Source: Pohlia nutans
Taxonomy: Eukaryota; Streptophyta; Bryopsida; Bryales; Mniaceae
Reading direction: 5' to 3'
Length of the DNA stretch: 64,000 nt
Assembly: GCA_022496805.1 (NCBI GenBank)
Contig: CM040089.1
Location: 37,308,372-37,372,371 of the forward strand
Shown here one piece after another: positions 22,974-34,712 of the stretch (position 1 is the stretch's first letter; each line of letters opens with the position of its first letter). The translations under genes and the position numbers were made by a program. Below the pieces are notes generated by a model. The model worked only from the letters and a program-made list of their open reading frames with translations. It was not told the DNA's origin and made no database searches.

Positions 22974-23930
22974 TTAACCCTTGAGTGTGCAAAGAGCCCC
23001 GTGGGGCCATGTTTGATTGTTTTTTAGGCAAACGCTGATTTTCATTTAGTTTCTAATTTCAAATGAAAATGATTTCAACTAAGAAAGTGTGGGAGCTATC
23101 TTCTATTCTCTAGTCCGATTTACGGTTCTTTCAAATTGTTAAAATTGCAGTTTTTACAACACTTTAAAGCTAAGAACCCTAAAATTCCAATATACAGCAC
23201 AAAAAAAGTTTTTCAATCAAATTTCTTTTTATTGGAAGTTTGAGAAGTGCTCATTCCACCTACACTTTGTTGTTCATCACTATTATTTACATTTTACCTT
23301 AAAAAAATCATACTATTTTAGGCATTTTGTAATTACCATGACCATTACAAGAGAATAAATTTTGAAAATCTTACAAAACTCATTTTTAGTCAAATAATGA
23401 TGAAAAAATCAATGTAAACCAGTTTCACAATAAATTATATGAGAAAAATACCCAAAAAAAAATAATACATTTTAAAATGTAAGAAATTGCTGAGGTTTGA
23501 CTGAGTAAATATAGTGTGGATGCTTAACCCCTAAAGGGCCCTGAGGATGGAATGTCGCCTTGGCTGGGATTGTACCATGAATTGAGGCACCTTGCAATGC
23601 ATATTACTTGAAACAACCAAAAAGCAAAAGAAAGACCCAAAGATGAAGAAAATTATGAAACCTTCGGAAAAAAATTGGAATCACTATGTGTATTCTATGG
23701 AGTCTATTGTGCACATTTATACGTATTTGCAGCATATACAGGCAGTGGTAGAGTTGCTCTAAATTACTCCAAAAATTTTGAAAAAAATATATACCATTAA
23801 TGGTATTGACATTGACGTCTACAAAAGAATTCACCATCACAACATCATTTTCTAGTCTTCAATATATAAGTACAAATGTAAACCTCTGCAGCAACTTCGT
23901 ATGCATATCCTTTTAGGGGTTAAGGTGGAT
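22974..23930. mobile_element. TTAA element, family G, interrupted by family H
   Basis: Left end TTAACCCTTGAGTGTGCAAAG at 22974. The right part TAGTGTGGATGCTTAA.. is split at its subterminal TTAA by the element 23524-23923, after which GG resumes; the last few bases have decayed compared with the copy at 47901. Confidence 0.6.
23524..23923. mobile_element. TTAA element, family H, nested in family G
   Basis: TTAA at 23524-23527 and 23920-23923; 400 bp. Ends CCCCTAAAGGGCCCTGAGG and ATCCTTTTAGGGG. The minus-strand 78-residue frame inside shows no family resemblance. Confidence 0.65.
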
Positions 23931-24437
23931 GGCACTATTAGCAAAACGTAGCGTACTAAAACTCTAGACCCCATGCACAAATTTGTGATTGGGGAAGCAA
24001 CTTGTGCAAAATTGAGAAAATAAAAAGAAAAAGAAAAAGAACAGAAGAGAAGAAGATCAAGGAATGGAAAAGAGGCGGTGACAGAGGGGAGGAATCTGGG
24101 CTACGTGGCCTGGCCCGACAATATTCTGTGCGAGCTGCCAAGGCAAAGCAAAAGATGACAGGCAGAGCCGGTCAGATGTGCTCGATCGGGCCATTTAACG
24201 GTCTTGCACTGTCTTCACTCTCTCCACTTTCGCACTTTCGCGTCGAACCTTCTGTTCCATCTCATCTCTCCACTTCCACTTTACATTCCATCGCAACCCC
24301 AGCTAGGTCATTGCCAAGCTACTCCCACAACGCAGCTCATGCGCGAAGAATCAGAACCAGAAGCCACCTTCCGAACCTTAGACTCCGTCATTTAAGAGCG
24401 TTTAAAGTTGCCCCGCTGCACGTGCTGTTGCTTTTTC
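23924..24437 (+). promoter_or_regulatory. Probable promoter/5' leader region of the ERF gene
   Basis: Composition shifts here from AT-rich repeats to mixed sequence. A long purine-rich tract (GAAAA/AGAAG repeats, about 24010-24100) is followed by a pyrimidine-rich, CT-repeat stretch (about 24205-24330), typical of plant core promoters and leaders. No convincing TATA box was found. Frames open here are not convincing as genes. Confidence 0.35.
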
Positions 24438-24509
24438 ATGTCGCTGCAGCTAGCTAGCTCGCTAGACCTCCTCGATCATGTGCAATTAGAGCCAGCGATG
24501 AAGGTCTGA
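24438..24509 (+). promoter_or_regulatory. Upstream ORF (23 codons) before the ERF start
   Basis: ATG at 24438 opens a 23-codon frame ending in TGA at 24507-24509, 34 bases before the ERF ATG. A second, 3-codon frame (ATG TGC AAT TAG) starts at 24478 in another frame. If transcription starts upstream of 24438, both would lower or condition initiation at 24544. A G-box core (CACGTG) lies at about 24419-24424. The transcription start is not visible, so these may be promoter rather than leader. Confidence 0.4.
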
Positions 24510-24543
24510 GGATCAGGGACTCGTGGGAATTGGAGAACTCGAG

Positions 24544-26313
24544 ATGGGTGCGCGCGCATTGGAGCGGAAGGGCGGCTCGAAGAAGGCCAAAACCAAGGCG
24601 CAGGAGGGCAAGTACCGCGGCGTGCGCAGAAGGCCCTGGGGACGCTACGCGGCTGAGATCCGCGACCCGCACACGCGCGAGCGGCGATGGCTGGGCACGT
24701 TCGACACTGCGGAGCAAGCGGCTGTGGCTTACGACCTCGCGGCGCGCTCCATGCGCGGCTTGAAAGCGCGCACCAACTTCGTCTACCCCACGCACCAGAC
24801 GTGCCTGCTGTCCGCCGCGCTCGCGGCGTCGCGCACTGGCGAGGGCTTCTTCAACAACAGCAACAAAGGAGCCAGGGGAAATGCTCATTTGGACTGGAAC
24901 ACCGCGTTGCACGCCTCCTCGTCCATCCTGCTTGGACCTTCTCCCGTCGTCGACTCCCTCATGGACCCTTCAAGTGAGCCTTACCGCCACATGTATGAGT
25001 CCGTGGAGCGACTCGCCAGTGCTATCAGCGATCCGCGCCCGAAATCCCACAGTACTGACGACGCGGTTGTGCCCATGAATTCCAACAGACGATCCTCCGT
25101 GCCCAATAAGCGTGAGCCGTGGCTGGTGCGCGACGTGGCAGAATCTGTGCGCGCTGGAAATTCACATGATCTTCCTGCAGGGTCACGTGGTTACGTCACC
25201 GTCGCCATTGCTCCTCCTGAGGTGCGTTACCCATCTCGTCACTTTCTTTACGTTCTCAGAGCATCCTCGACTGTGGTTAGGAATCAGAGCCATGTTTTGC
25301 CTTTTCCACCAATGCTGTCGATACTCTTTCACCTTACGTCCTGACTGTAACATAGTTTGCATGTGTGCTACAGTGTGGCAAGTTTGCAGGATGTCAATTC
25401 TAGAATGTCATTTCATATGAACGCTTTAGTTACCAGTTTGGCGTTTGTCATGTGTTTGCAGGTGACGAGTAATGGAGAGAGCAAGGTGACGGTATCGAAC
25501 GAGTCGACGTTGACGAATGGCTCGCAGCGTGGGACGCGAGCTGCATCGAAATTATTCCATGAAGACGAGGCGGGTACTCTTGCACAGGTGGTGTCCAAGT
25601 ACGTCAGCATTGACAATGGGATCCTACGCGCCGTGCCTTCGAATTCTGATGGAAACAATCTTCTCGTCGACCCGAGTCAGTGTTACCTCTCGACGCAAGT
25701 GCCATACTCCGAAGACTCGTCCACCTCGTCAGTGTCGCCGTCGGGCGACACCGCCACATCCCCAGACTCTGCAACACGGTTACCCCCCGCCGACTCAGAC
25801 TCATTTCAAGTGCCTGTAGCAGTCTGCAGCAGCAACAACAACCCTGACAATTTGCAGAGCATCCTCCCATCCGGCGTCCGTGGCGAATGGACAATATTCC
25901 AGCAGGCCGAGAAAACGTCGTGGAATGGGGCGACCTGTGGCGAGCCGAGCTGGAGCAACTTGTGCGAGCTCCCCGCGGCGTGGCAATACTACACGGACCC
26001 CGGCATGGTGGCCAATGAGATGGAGCATGAGCTCGTGGACGTGAAGCGTGAGCTTGCCATGAACGAAGCCGAAGAGCGAGCTGCATGGCTTCCCTTCCAG
26101 CCTGACGATGGGTGTGATGCGTGCTTTTCCAGCGACGACTGGCGGTTCCCTGACGCTGCGGCCGAGAATTCCTCTGGCGGTGACGTCCAGTATTTGTGCC
26201 ACGATCTTCATGTGCAGGCTCATCCCAGTACTTACGAGTACGATGAGCATCAGCTGTTCCCCGTTTACGTCATGGAGGAGCCCATGGGTTGCTATGAAAT
26301 TCCAGGGCTGTGA
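24544..26313 (+). CDS. AP2/ERF transcription factor, ERF subgroup VIIIb (ESR/DRN/LEP/PUCHI type), two exons
   Basis: Nuclear DNA-binding protein predicted to bind GCC-box-like sites through one AP2/ERF domain. Exons 24544-25221 and 25462-26313 join in phase 0 across a 240-bp GT-AG intron (donor GAG/gtgcgt, acceptor tttgcag/GTG), giving 509 residues. The AP2 domain spans about residues 23-81, with [30 protein letters not shown] and ARTNFVYP. Ala-14 and Asp-19 of the domain mark the ERF rather than DREB subfamily, and [15 protein letters not shown] fits subgroup VIIIb. The rest is Ser/Asp/Glu-rich and low in recognisable motifs; the C-terminal ~100 residues are acidic and aromatic. The ATG at 24544 was chosen because the frame upstream to 24523 opens with GTG only. 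If the intron is retained the frame stops at 25344. Known for the clade: Arabidopsis ESR1/DRN, LEP and PUCHI, liverwort LAXR and moss STEMIN act in shoot, organ or stem-cell identity. Orthology to any one of these is inference. Confidence 0.9.
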
Positions 26314-26484
26314 TCCAAACCTCAGCTCTCGTAGTCTCCTGCGCTTCACGACATTATTGTTCTTGCTCTTGACGGATCTAGTGTACACATGAGTTTAGGG
26401 AGAGCGACAAAAAGCTACGCAGAGCTGTTGTGATCTTTTACAGTGTACATACACATTATGTAATTAAGTTGAGTCACGACTTAC

Positions 26485-27120
26485 CCATGCAAACAATCAT
26501 AGACACAGTTTCTGTTTCTCTCAAACTGAGTTTGCCACTTCTGTCAATGCGGACAAGTGTACTTTGCCTCTTGATGATTACAGGTACCGTTCTGTTTTTT
26601 CCAAACTATGGATGCAAAAAGGCTGCCACTTCTGTGAAGTTTAATCTCTGTTGTAGTTAGCATCTCAGTGACGTACTTTGTTCATTTGCCTCTTGACGAT
26701 TACAGACACCGTTTTGCTTTTCTCAAACTATGGATGCAAAAGATGCCACTTTGTGAAGTGTAACCTGTGTTGTTGTTAGCAACTTTGTTCATTTGCCTCT
26801 TGATGATTACAGATAAGAGAAGTTGGATCCATTTTGCAATGGGGAGCAAGCACTGTGCGTGTGCATATTCTCATGCAGTTGATTTCCATTTTGTTCATTT
26901 GCCTCCTGACGAATTACAGATACTGCTCTGCTTTTCTCAAACTATGGGTGCAAAAGTTGAAGTATAAATCTGTGTTGTAGTACGTCAGCAGCTTTGTTCA
27001 TTTGCCTCTTGATGATCACAGATAAGAGAATTTGGATCCATTTTGCAATGGGGAGCGAGCACTGTGCATCGATATTCTCATGCAGTTGGCTTTCATTTTG
27101 GTTCATGTGGATTCTTTGAC
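26485..27120. repeat. Degenerate ~110-bp tandem repeat downstream of the ERF gene
   Basis: About five and a half diverged units follow the ERF stop by ~170 bp. Each carries TTTGCCTCTTGATGATTACAG or a close variant (near 26567, 26688, 26792, 26900, 27002). Two unit types alternate: one continues with a CTCAAACTATGGATGC segment, the other with GGATCCATTTTGCAATGGGG. The array probably covers the 3' UTR or immediate downstream region. It is unrelated to the mobile elements elsewhere in the window. Confidence 0.75.
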
Positions 27121-28359
27121 ATGGCAATGTGGCTCATTTGGAACATCTCGTAAAGTGCCGTAGATGAGGTGCGTCATGTACCCAGATTGGTGAGTATATC
27201 GAGGCTTTGAGCAAGCACCATGTCCTTGCTATAGTAGGAATTGCAGCAACTGGTTGCTTAAGTTTCAAGCGAGGAGAGTCAACCCGACAATTTGAGTAGG
27301 CAAACCGATTCAAGAGGTGATGATCACAAACAGTGCTCACTGCTCAGTTGTGGGGGGAGAACATGAGGGTTGATTCGGTGGAAAGGGTTTTTTAGTACAT
27401 GAGCTGGTGGTTTATGTTTGGGGCGCTTTTATAGCAAGAACAAACTGTTCCTTTTTCTATGAAATTGTGGAAGGAAAATGAGGAAATTAGGGGGAAAAAA
27501 GGGATGCAAGAACCCACCAGGGTGTGGGACCAGTTGGTTGCAACATGCTGGCTGGCTGCAAATAAGCTCAAGCGCCGTCCTAGCAATAGACATTTAGGTG
27601 GGCACTGCATTAGGGAGGAATACATTAAAGTCTAATATTCTGTGATCCTTTTATTCCTTGTCATTAAAGACGTTAGCCACTCAAGATTCTCATTCTACCA
27701 CGCTGATTGCCACTCTGTATAATTGAGCTCGGGTAGGAGGAGTCATCAATGGACGGACCCATGAGCAGATAATGAGATTATGTTACAGTATCCTTTATTT
27801 CTGAGAAAGAGAGAAAGAAAGACAGAAAGAAAGCAAGATTATGTTAGAGAAAGAAAGAAAGAAAGAAATAGTATGCTAGAGCATCGCCACCCTTCAAAAT
27901 GGATGAGGACTGTATTTTTTGGATGAAAAGCAAGCGATTAATGCTTGGACCCGCTAAAATGTTCTCTTAGTCCTAACAAGTAGCCAATTTTTGTTGTGGT
28001 TGTGCAATCCCGGCAAATGTTCCCTTTTTTCTTCTAGGTTGGATAATAAATGATGAAGATTCTTTTTTCTTTTGCACACTAGGAGGCAAGTGATTGGTTG
28101 GAAGTTAATATAGCAAGTTGCACGGATGGAGTAATCTAATGACCTACTCGCTAAATAAGTGGCCCCTACTAGTGATGAAGTTTTAAGGGCATCCTCATTC
28201 CAAACCTCTATATTCACACTTCAAAGTACAGTTCCATCCATACTTCAATTTCAAGCAACCCGATTACTCTATATGTGCACGGTATATAGTTGATGGACCA
28301 ATCACAATTGTCACTTATTTAGAGTACAATCAACCCTCAATGTTTTTGAGTTTCATATG
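27121..28359. other. Intergenic downstream of the ERF gene
   Basis: Apart from the GAAA repeat, short frames only. GGGCATCCTCATTCC at 28189 resembles a Tourist-like end but has no partner. Confidence 0.4.
27801..27869. repeat. (GAAA)n-type purine repeat
   Basis: Two blocks of GAAA/AGAA repeats separated by about 16 bp. Confidence 0.85.
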
Positions 28360-29721
28360 TTAATCTTTAAAGGACCAAGGCTAATTTTTCATGTCCGATT
28401 AGCTTAGTGTGGAATGAGTTTTGATCCTAAATTTTTGAGATTTGTTGTGGTCATTCTACTCTTTGTAAAGAAGGTGGAATGGTATTTTGCATACGTAGGT
28501 GATGTATAGATTGAAAAACACAATCATGCAAAGGTGAAAAACCGAAGTGCGGGTAGCTCTTGAAATTTTGCATACAATGAGCTATGCATCTAAATTTTTG
28601 CACACAATGAGCTAACACTCCTATACACACAACCACCAAATCCATTTTACCAAATCTAAGACTAAAATTTGAATTTTGGGCCTTTCTAGAAAGTATCAAA
28701 CTTAGGCAAGCTAGGTGCCAAAAAAAAAGGTGGCAACTAACTTTGTACCTTAGATCTTACTATTGAGGAAAGCTGGGTGATTGTAAGCTACGGTCTACCA
28801 AATGGAGAGTGTAGCTTGTGCAGCTAAAGGTTGTGCAGCTCATGCACTAGCGTTGTAATGCGCACCTCTCAACTTTCAATTAGATCAAAAATTTCACCAT
28901 CCCAAATAGGGTTTATGCTAATACTTTCACTTTAGCAATTGTTAAGTTAATTTCAAGACTTTGTGCTTTATTCCACAGCCTTTTTTGTTTTTTACCAAGT
29001 AGGGGTAATTAGAGCCTTTTTTACATAACATCCATAGCTAGGTTTTATGAAAAATGCATTTTATATCCCACCTCTGAAATTGGATCATTATTTCATTTTC
29101 AAAAAAAAATTTAAAAAAAAAAGTTTTAACTGCACGAAAATCTTTAAAAAAAAAACATTATGAAACAATTAATTAAAAAATAAGTAAGCATGATACCAAA
29201 AATAATAAAATATGGTATCTTTGTACATACTTGTGTTATATTCCTATAGATTTGTGAAGTTCAAATTTGACCCCTTCTAGCATTTCCCATAAGATAGGTG
29301 CACTTTTGACAAGCGACATGCTACTAAATCCAAGTAGAAATGCTTAATTTGGATAGAGAGATTGAAATTTTGCAAACTTTTTTGTGGTAGACATCCAAAC
29401 TTTGGAATTCTAGAAACAATGCAATTTGTTTCGTCACAAAATTCCATCCCAATATTTATTGATGATTTTCCAAAGATTGAAACAGTGCAGCAATGCTTAC
29501 ACTGTGACAAAAAATGTGGGTGACCGTAGCTTGCAATCACCCAGCTAAACGGTTGAAAATTTGTAAGTGTTAATAAATTCAAGTTGGTTGAAATATCCTA
29601 TGATTGGATTGGTCAAATAGATTTTAGATAAAAAACTATTTGCCTTTTTATGAGAATGTGTACTCTTAGGCAACTTTGGAGTGTTTGGAGAGAAACATAG
29701 TCGTGGTCCTTTAGAGGCTAA
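28360..29721. mobile_element. Possible family I TTAA element (diverged)
   Basis: Left end TTAATCTTTAAAGGACCAAGG (28360), right end GTGGTCCTTTAGAGGCTAA (near 29721). The terminal match to family I is fair and the right flank is CTAA rather than TTAA. Length (~1.36 kb) suggests nested material. Frames inside are unremarkable. Confidence 0.4.
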
Positions 29722-29893
29722 TGTACCCTAAATATTAACATTTTTGTACTCTTGCAAAAAATACACTACAAAATGTTAATTCTTAAATGTTAGAAAATGA
29801 AATTCCCTCTAGTGTTGAATGCACCTCCATAAGTGTTAATTAATTGCACCTCATTTCGTAGGCATATCCGTGAAGACCACCGAATTTGGTAGC

Positions 29894-30169
29894 ATGGAGG
29901 ATTGTGATTTCACAAATGTAGTTCTGACCATGGGTGCTCATGAATATGTTCATATCAAAGAAGAGTTTGATTTAAGCAACCCGTACATCCCCGTGGAAGC
30001 TGAAAGTTAGGAGATGATTGATTCTAATCCTTCAACAAAGGTGGAAGAAATTGAAGGAGAAATTGAAGGAGAAATTGAAGGAGAAGTAATGCTCGAGGAA
30101 TTGGTTGTCCATGTGACTTATGTTGGGGCTCAACAAGCATTTGAGGTCCTTCGTTAGTTTTTAGAATGA
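29894..30169 (+). pseudogene. Fragment resembling the C-terminus of a pogo/CENP-B-type transposase
   Basis: One frame reads MEDCDFTNVVLTMGAHEYV.. to ..GAQQAFEVLR, then TAG-FLE-stop. It is broken by TAG at 30008-30010 and 30155-30157. An acidic segment with a 12-bp tandem repeat (EIEG three times, about 30050-30085) lies in the middle. Acidic tails ending ..A..AL..LR.FLE are seen in pogo/Tigger-type DDE transposases, but the resemblance is short. Both stops could be CAG to TAG changes. Confidence 0.3.
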
Positions 30170-31006
30170 CCTACCAAAGTTGATGCCTTAAGTTGATTTT
30201 AAATAAAATAATAATGATAATAGTTCTTTTGCATGAGAATTTGCAGCGCTTTAGTCCCTAAAGGACCACGAGGACGCATTGTATCCATACTTTTGACTCA
30301 ATGTTAACTAGAGAATTGTAAATGTCCGTTACGAGAACACAAAATTCCTTCATAATTTGCAATTACGTTGATCAATTCATTAAGAAAAAACTAAAACGTC
30401 AACGCAGGTGAATTTGGGACATGATAGTTAGGGAAGTTGATGACATGGAGGGCATTTTCACACTAGGGCGTTAGATTTGTCAAAAAAAAGTGTACAAAAT
30501 GTGAAATATTTGCCATTATTGCACCATTTTCACAATATAATAATTAAGAAAATGTTCAAATATATTTGAAATGGAATCTTTTCATAATCTATGGTATATT
30601 TTCTAAATATTTTATATTATTTTGGAATATTTTTGAAATATTTACACATTTTATGCAATGTAACAATTAATAACAATCATAAACACCAGCTCAACGAGTT
30701 ACTAACAAGTCACTTCATCCAAACATCAATCTTTCATAATCAATTATTGTTGTTGTATTTAGTTTTAGAACACCATTTTTGGTGAGTACCTACATACTAT
30801 ACATCTTTGTATGCTCCTAAAATTTCAAACGTGAATCATGGTTTTAGAATTTATGAGAATGTTTGCAGTGAATGACTTGTTGATTTTGCTGAAAATTTTC
30901 AGAAAACAACTCATGATCAAACTTGTAATCATGTAATATATACGGTAGATTGTCCTAAAATTAATATACAATCTCACGACTAAGTCCTTCTTGAGCTTCA
31001 GCAGTG
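30170..31006. other. Intergenic; isolated TTAA-element end
   Basis: TTAGTCCCTAAAGGACCACG at 30251 matches the left end of family I but no right end was found. Otherwise AT-rich. Confidence 0.4.
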
Positions 31007-31105
31007 TTAAATCCTAACTGCCCAATCAAGTAAAAAACGCATGATCTACAGAAGCAAACTCCGTTTTCTCATTCATCATGCACTTTTTGCACTGATGGTG
31101 ATGCA
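31007..31105. mobile_element. Truncated family A TTAA element
   Basis: TTAA then ATCCTAACTGCCCAATC and the CATCATGCACTTTTTGCA segment that follows the end of the copy at 161. The rest is missing. Confidence 0.5.
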
Positions 31106-32314
31106 ATCATATGTAGGCTAATGTAGTCTACAATGTTTTAGGTGAGAAAGGAGGCTTAGTCGAATTTTTTTCACAAGTAGAAAAGTTGTATTTAGGCACG
31201 ATGCTAGAGTGTGAGCCAATGTCCAAATGATGCTCTTGCAATGTAGCATGGTGCCCAAGTACGGCTTTTCTACTTGTGTTTGGATGACAACATTTGTTGA
31301 TGCATGTTTTGGATAAGGGTATACCCACATGTGAGCCATGTTCCAGATACCAACTTACTATGATAAGCAAAAAACAAGCCATAGTAATTGATTTTGGCAT
31401 TTGAATGAAAATGTGAGCAAGGGCTGGTCTCACATGAAAAATAGCCAGTTTGCTACAAAAAATCATTGGGAGAATCACCATATAGGAACATAATGAGAAA
31501 AATACCACCTCATGTAGCCACCAAGGTAGTGGATTGCACCAGTTGCAAGCCAAGTTGGGACTTCGTGAGCCACACACAGTGGATGAAAAGGCTAAGATGA
31601 TGGATGAAAATGACACAATGTATGAAGGGTTTCACGAAAGGCCAATATGTCGAATGAAAAAGATAAGATGTATGAAAAAACACAGATCCATGGCGAGGTT
31701 TTTCAAATTTTAAAAAGCCACCTCATTCACTTGCATGCAAGCTTTGTAGCCTAAAGTCAGATGACCCCAAACCAAAAAAACAATCCCTGCTTTGCACCAA
31801 AGTAGTTTCCATGGTTTTTTTATGGGACAGAGGGAGTATAATTTATATACTCACTTGTTTGAATTCAAACGTACTGCCGATCCCTTTGTGCACTCCTGAG
31901 TGTTTCAGTTGTACTCTTCTACAATTCCGGTTCATTTGCACCCAAAAATAAAAATTCCATGTTGAAAAGAAAAAAAATGGTACAGATGGTCTTCTGACTG
32001 AAGGCGAGGTCTTTAACTCAATCTGAAAGTTGGGGAGTGCCCAATGACGGACGGACGGATGGAGTACCAAAGTATGTTGTGAAGTACGAAGAGCCTCATA
32101 ACTTTCACAAAACCAAACCAGTAATAAGTTCAGTGCAGAGTGGCAGCCCTCGATTTGAAGCACGCAATCCCTCACTGCAATAATATTATTGCAGTGCCCA
32201 TGCGAGTCTGCGGAGCCTGGCCATTGATGATTGCACAACTACTTCAACTGCAAAGCATCCTCTTGTGTAGCCTAGCCTCCATTCTGAGAAACACTCACTC
32301 CGGCCTTTCCATTT
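31106..32314. other. Intergenic; long minus-strand frame of doubtful status
   Basis: The 162-codon frame at 31128-31616 (-) and the 131-codon frame at 31843-32238 (-) show no family signature. GGGACAGAGGGAGTA at 31827 resembles one end of a Stowaway-type MITE, without a clear partner. Confidence 0.35.
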
Positions 32315-32838
32315 AAGGTAAATCACCGGCCTCGTCGTGCCACGGTTCAAAAATCACCCTAGTTGTGCCATTATGTACCAGAAGTGTACGGTACATATCA
32401 AAATCTAAAATATAAAGACAATGATACATAGTGACACGAATACCGCATTGTCCATGTCTTGGCTCTACGGTAGATGGTGTGGAATATTCCACACCCAACA
32501 ATGCTTCATCAATTCCTAAGTGGACAGGTGGAGGCTCAAGGTGATGAGCAGAGTGTATGAAGAGTGTATGAAGGAAAGAAAGTAGGCATGAAGGCTACTG
32601 AATGTTATGTCAGGGTTTGTAGATCATACCTAATATTTATTTGTTTTTGCCGAAATGATGCAAATATTCTCTTAGATTTTGTGGATATTGGTTAAGACTC
32701 TCTTTTTGACTATAGAAAATAGAATGCTTTTGAAAAACAATTTCCTTAAAAACTGGGCTTCTCTTTTTATGATTAGTTTTTGCTGACCTTGACAATCGGG
32801 TAAGGTAGTCACATGGCACAATTAGGGTGATTTACCTT
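32315..32838. mobile_element. Possible MITE with 13-bp inverted ends
   Basis: AAGGTAAATCACC at the left and GGTGATTTACCTT at the right; GTGCCA follows or precedes at both ends within 20 bp. Target duplication not resolved. Confidence 0.4.
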
Positions 32839-33030
32839 ACAAACAAACAAGCTGAGGTGTACAAACATCTAGAGTCTTATCTGATTTTGGGGGTGGTTAC
32901 TTTTACAGTAAATAGAAATGGGCAAGAAAGTGGATGAAATCATCAAAAAATACTAAAATTGCTAGGAGTTGGATGAAAGAGCCTAATAATAGTTAATTTA
33001 ATGGATGAGCATACACAAACACACACATGC

Positions 33031-33033
<3 letters not shown>

Positions 33034-33064
<31 letters not shown>
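33034..33064. repeat. (AT)n microsatellite
   Basis: About 15 AT units, next to a short CA-rich stretch. Confidence 0.9.
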
Positions 33065-33069
<5 letters not shown>

Positions 33070-33395
33070 GATGATTCTATTCATTGGTACGTGTCACTCT
33101 ACTAACATAAAAACAAAAAGTATTGGTTGCATAAAGATAGTTAACGAAATCAAATGTGGACAAACTTGAAACTCACTCACAAGGATTTTTCTGCAATTTT
33201 TCATTATTCAACAGGTGGCACCAATGAAAAAAATAGTGTAGCACTTTCATCTAGATTTAGATGAAGTCGTCACAATAGAATGAAAGTTTGTTCAAATGGA
33301 TGAAAAATGTCAACATGGATGAATATTTTGGCGATAAAAGAATGAAATTTGGGTCCAAATTTAGCTCTTTCGCTTTCTGGATACATTTTGCCAGC

Positions 33396-34383
33396 TTAAC
33401 CCTAAATGCCTACACCCCTCTTTAGATTTGCATAATTGCAAAGATGCATTACGAAATGCAACTAAAAGAGATTTTTTGAACTTGATGTACGAATAAAATT
33501 TGTACATTATGAATTTTAGATTCTATCCATACGGTTAGATCTATGATTGCAATCTCTAATATTTTTGTATAAAATTTGAAATGTAAAATTCAAATTCTTT
33601 TGTAATTCGATTACGAATAAGATATTGACAATTTGTGGATGAAATTTGTTGTAATGGGTTGAAATGTAATACTCTAAGAGCATGCCCAGCAGCAGGTGCT
33701 TTCGAGGAACCAATGCCAAAATTTGGTGTAGCCAACTCGACTTGCTCCGAAGTCTAGCCCTACAACTACCTAGTAACGCCAAAAGATAGTATTTAGGGCC
33801 AAAGTTTGGGTTTTCCCCACCATCTACAAAAGCTTTAGTGCAAGCAAATTACTCACACCAAGTAAACATCTTTGCTCAATCAATAATTGGTTAATGAGCT
33901 TGAATACTATCATGCTTCAACGCCATCAAGTTTTTTTCATAAAATCTTCTTTTAACAAGTTCCCTTGGTGTTCACATAAGGAGTGTTGTTGGGATACTTC
34001 AAGTCTACCATTCCTTTAAGTTATAAATGACCCTCAAATTAATGCTTGGTGGACATACTTGGTTTGAAACTGCTGGGCTTGCTCTAAGTGTAATGATTTT
34101 TGGAGATTTTTTGGTTGCTTAATTTTAGAAGTTGATTTTTTCAAGAGCACTCTTGATTCATTTTGAACTAAGATCTTAGAAACTTTTGGTGGAAACCAGT
34201 GGCATGAAATGAAGCATAAAACTTTCACAAATCATCCCCTTTCTAATCAAATCACACAAGCATGAAACTAACTTGTCATAGAATTTTGCAGTATAGTTTT
34301 TTACTTGCAAAAAGTGCATGGCGGATGAGAAAACGAAATTCAACTCTGTACATCAGGCCAAAAACCACTCAGTTAGGGGTTAA
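33396..34383. mobile_element. TTAA element, family A, with nested Tourist-like MITE
   Basis: TTAA at 33396-33399 and 34380-34383. Left end CCCTAAATGCCTACACCCCTC, right end CCACTCAGTTAGGGG. The length excess over other copies is explained by the insertion at 33678-34084. Confidence 0.75.
33678..34084. mobile_element. Tourist-like MITE nested in a family A element
   Basis: Inverted ends GAGCATGCCCAGCAGC and GCTGGGCTTGCTC, flanked by TAA (33675-33677, 34085-34087). The family A copy at 49897 reads through the same point (CTCTAAGTGTAGTG), giving the empty site. Confidence 0.75.
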
Positions 34384-34712
34384 AAAAGGAAAAAGAAAGA
34401 ACCTGCTCATATGATAGATGTGGCCCATAATCATCACAATAACGTAGTAAACTGATATTTGGCACATGGGCACATGGGCACCTGCAGCAACTTGATCCAC
34501 AAGCAGATCCGAGTTCCAAACGCAGGCCATCTGTCTGACCCCCTGATTTACACAAAAGGCTGTCATTCATTCAGTTGTTTTGTGTGTTACATGTGCGCAA
34601 GCAACCCGCACTTCCATAACGGTTTAGTGAACAGGCAATATCGACGACTACAATGACGACGGCGTCGTCGGAGTTTGGACTCTCTGAACTTTACAATTTG
34701 GAGGTTGTGTAA

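Noticed and set aside
24002..24457. 151-codon + frame upstream of the ERF gene
   Set aside because: It is a purine/pyrimidine-tract translation (Lys/Arg/Glu then Ser/Pro/His) over the likely promoter and leader, with no family resemblance.
24454..24912. 152-codon minus-strand frame opposite the AP2 exon
   Set aside because: Antisense shadow of the GC-rich AP2 coding region.
25604..26388. Long minus-strand frames opposite ERF exon 2
   Set aside because: Antisense shadows; the plus strand has the in-frame continuation of the AP2 protein.
31128..31616. 162-codon minus-strand frame
   Set aside because: No recognisable domain, no splice context, biased to Ser/Cys/His as in chance frames.
31827..32066. 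Stowaway MITE between GGGACAGAGGGAGTA and GGACGGATGGAGTA
   Set aside because: Both termini point the same way, so they do not form a terminal inverted repeat.
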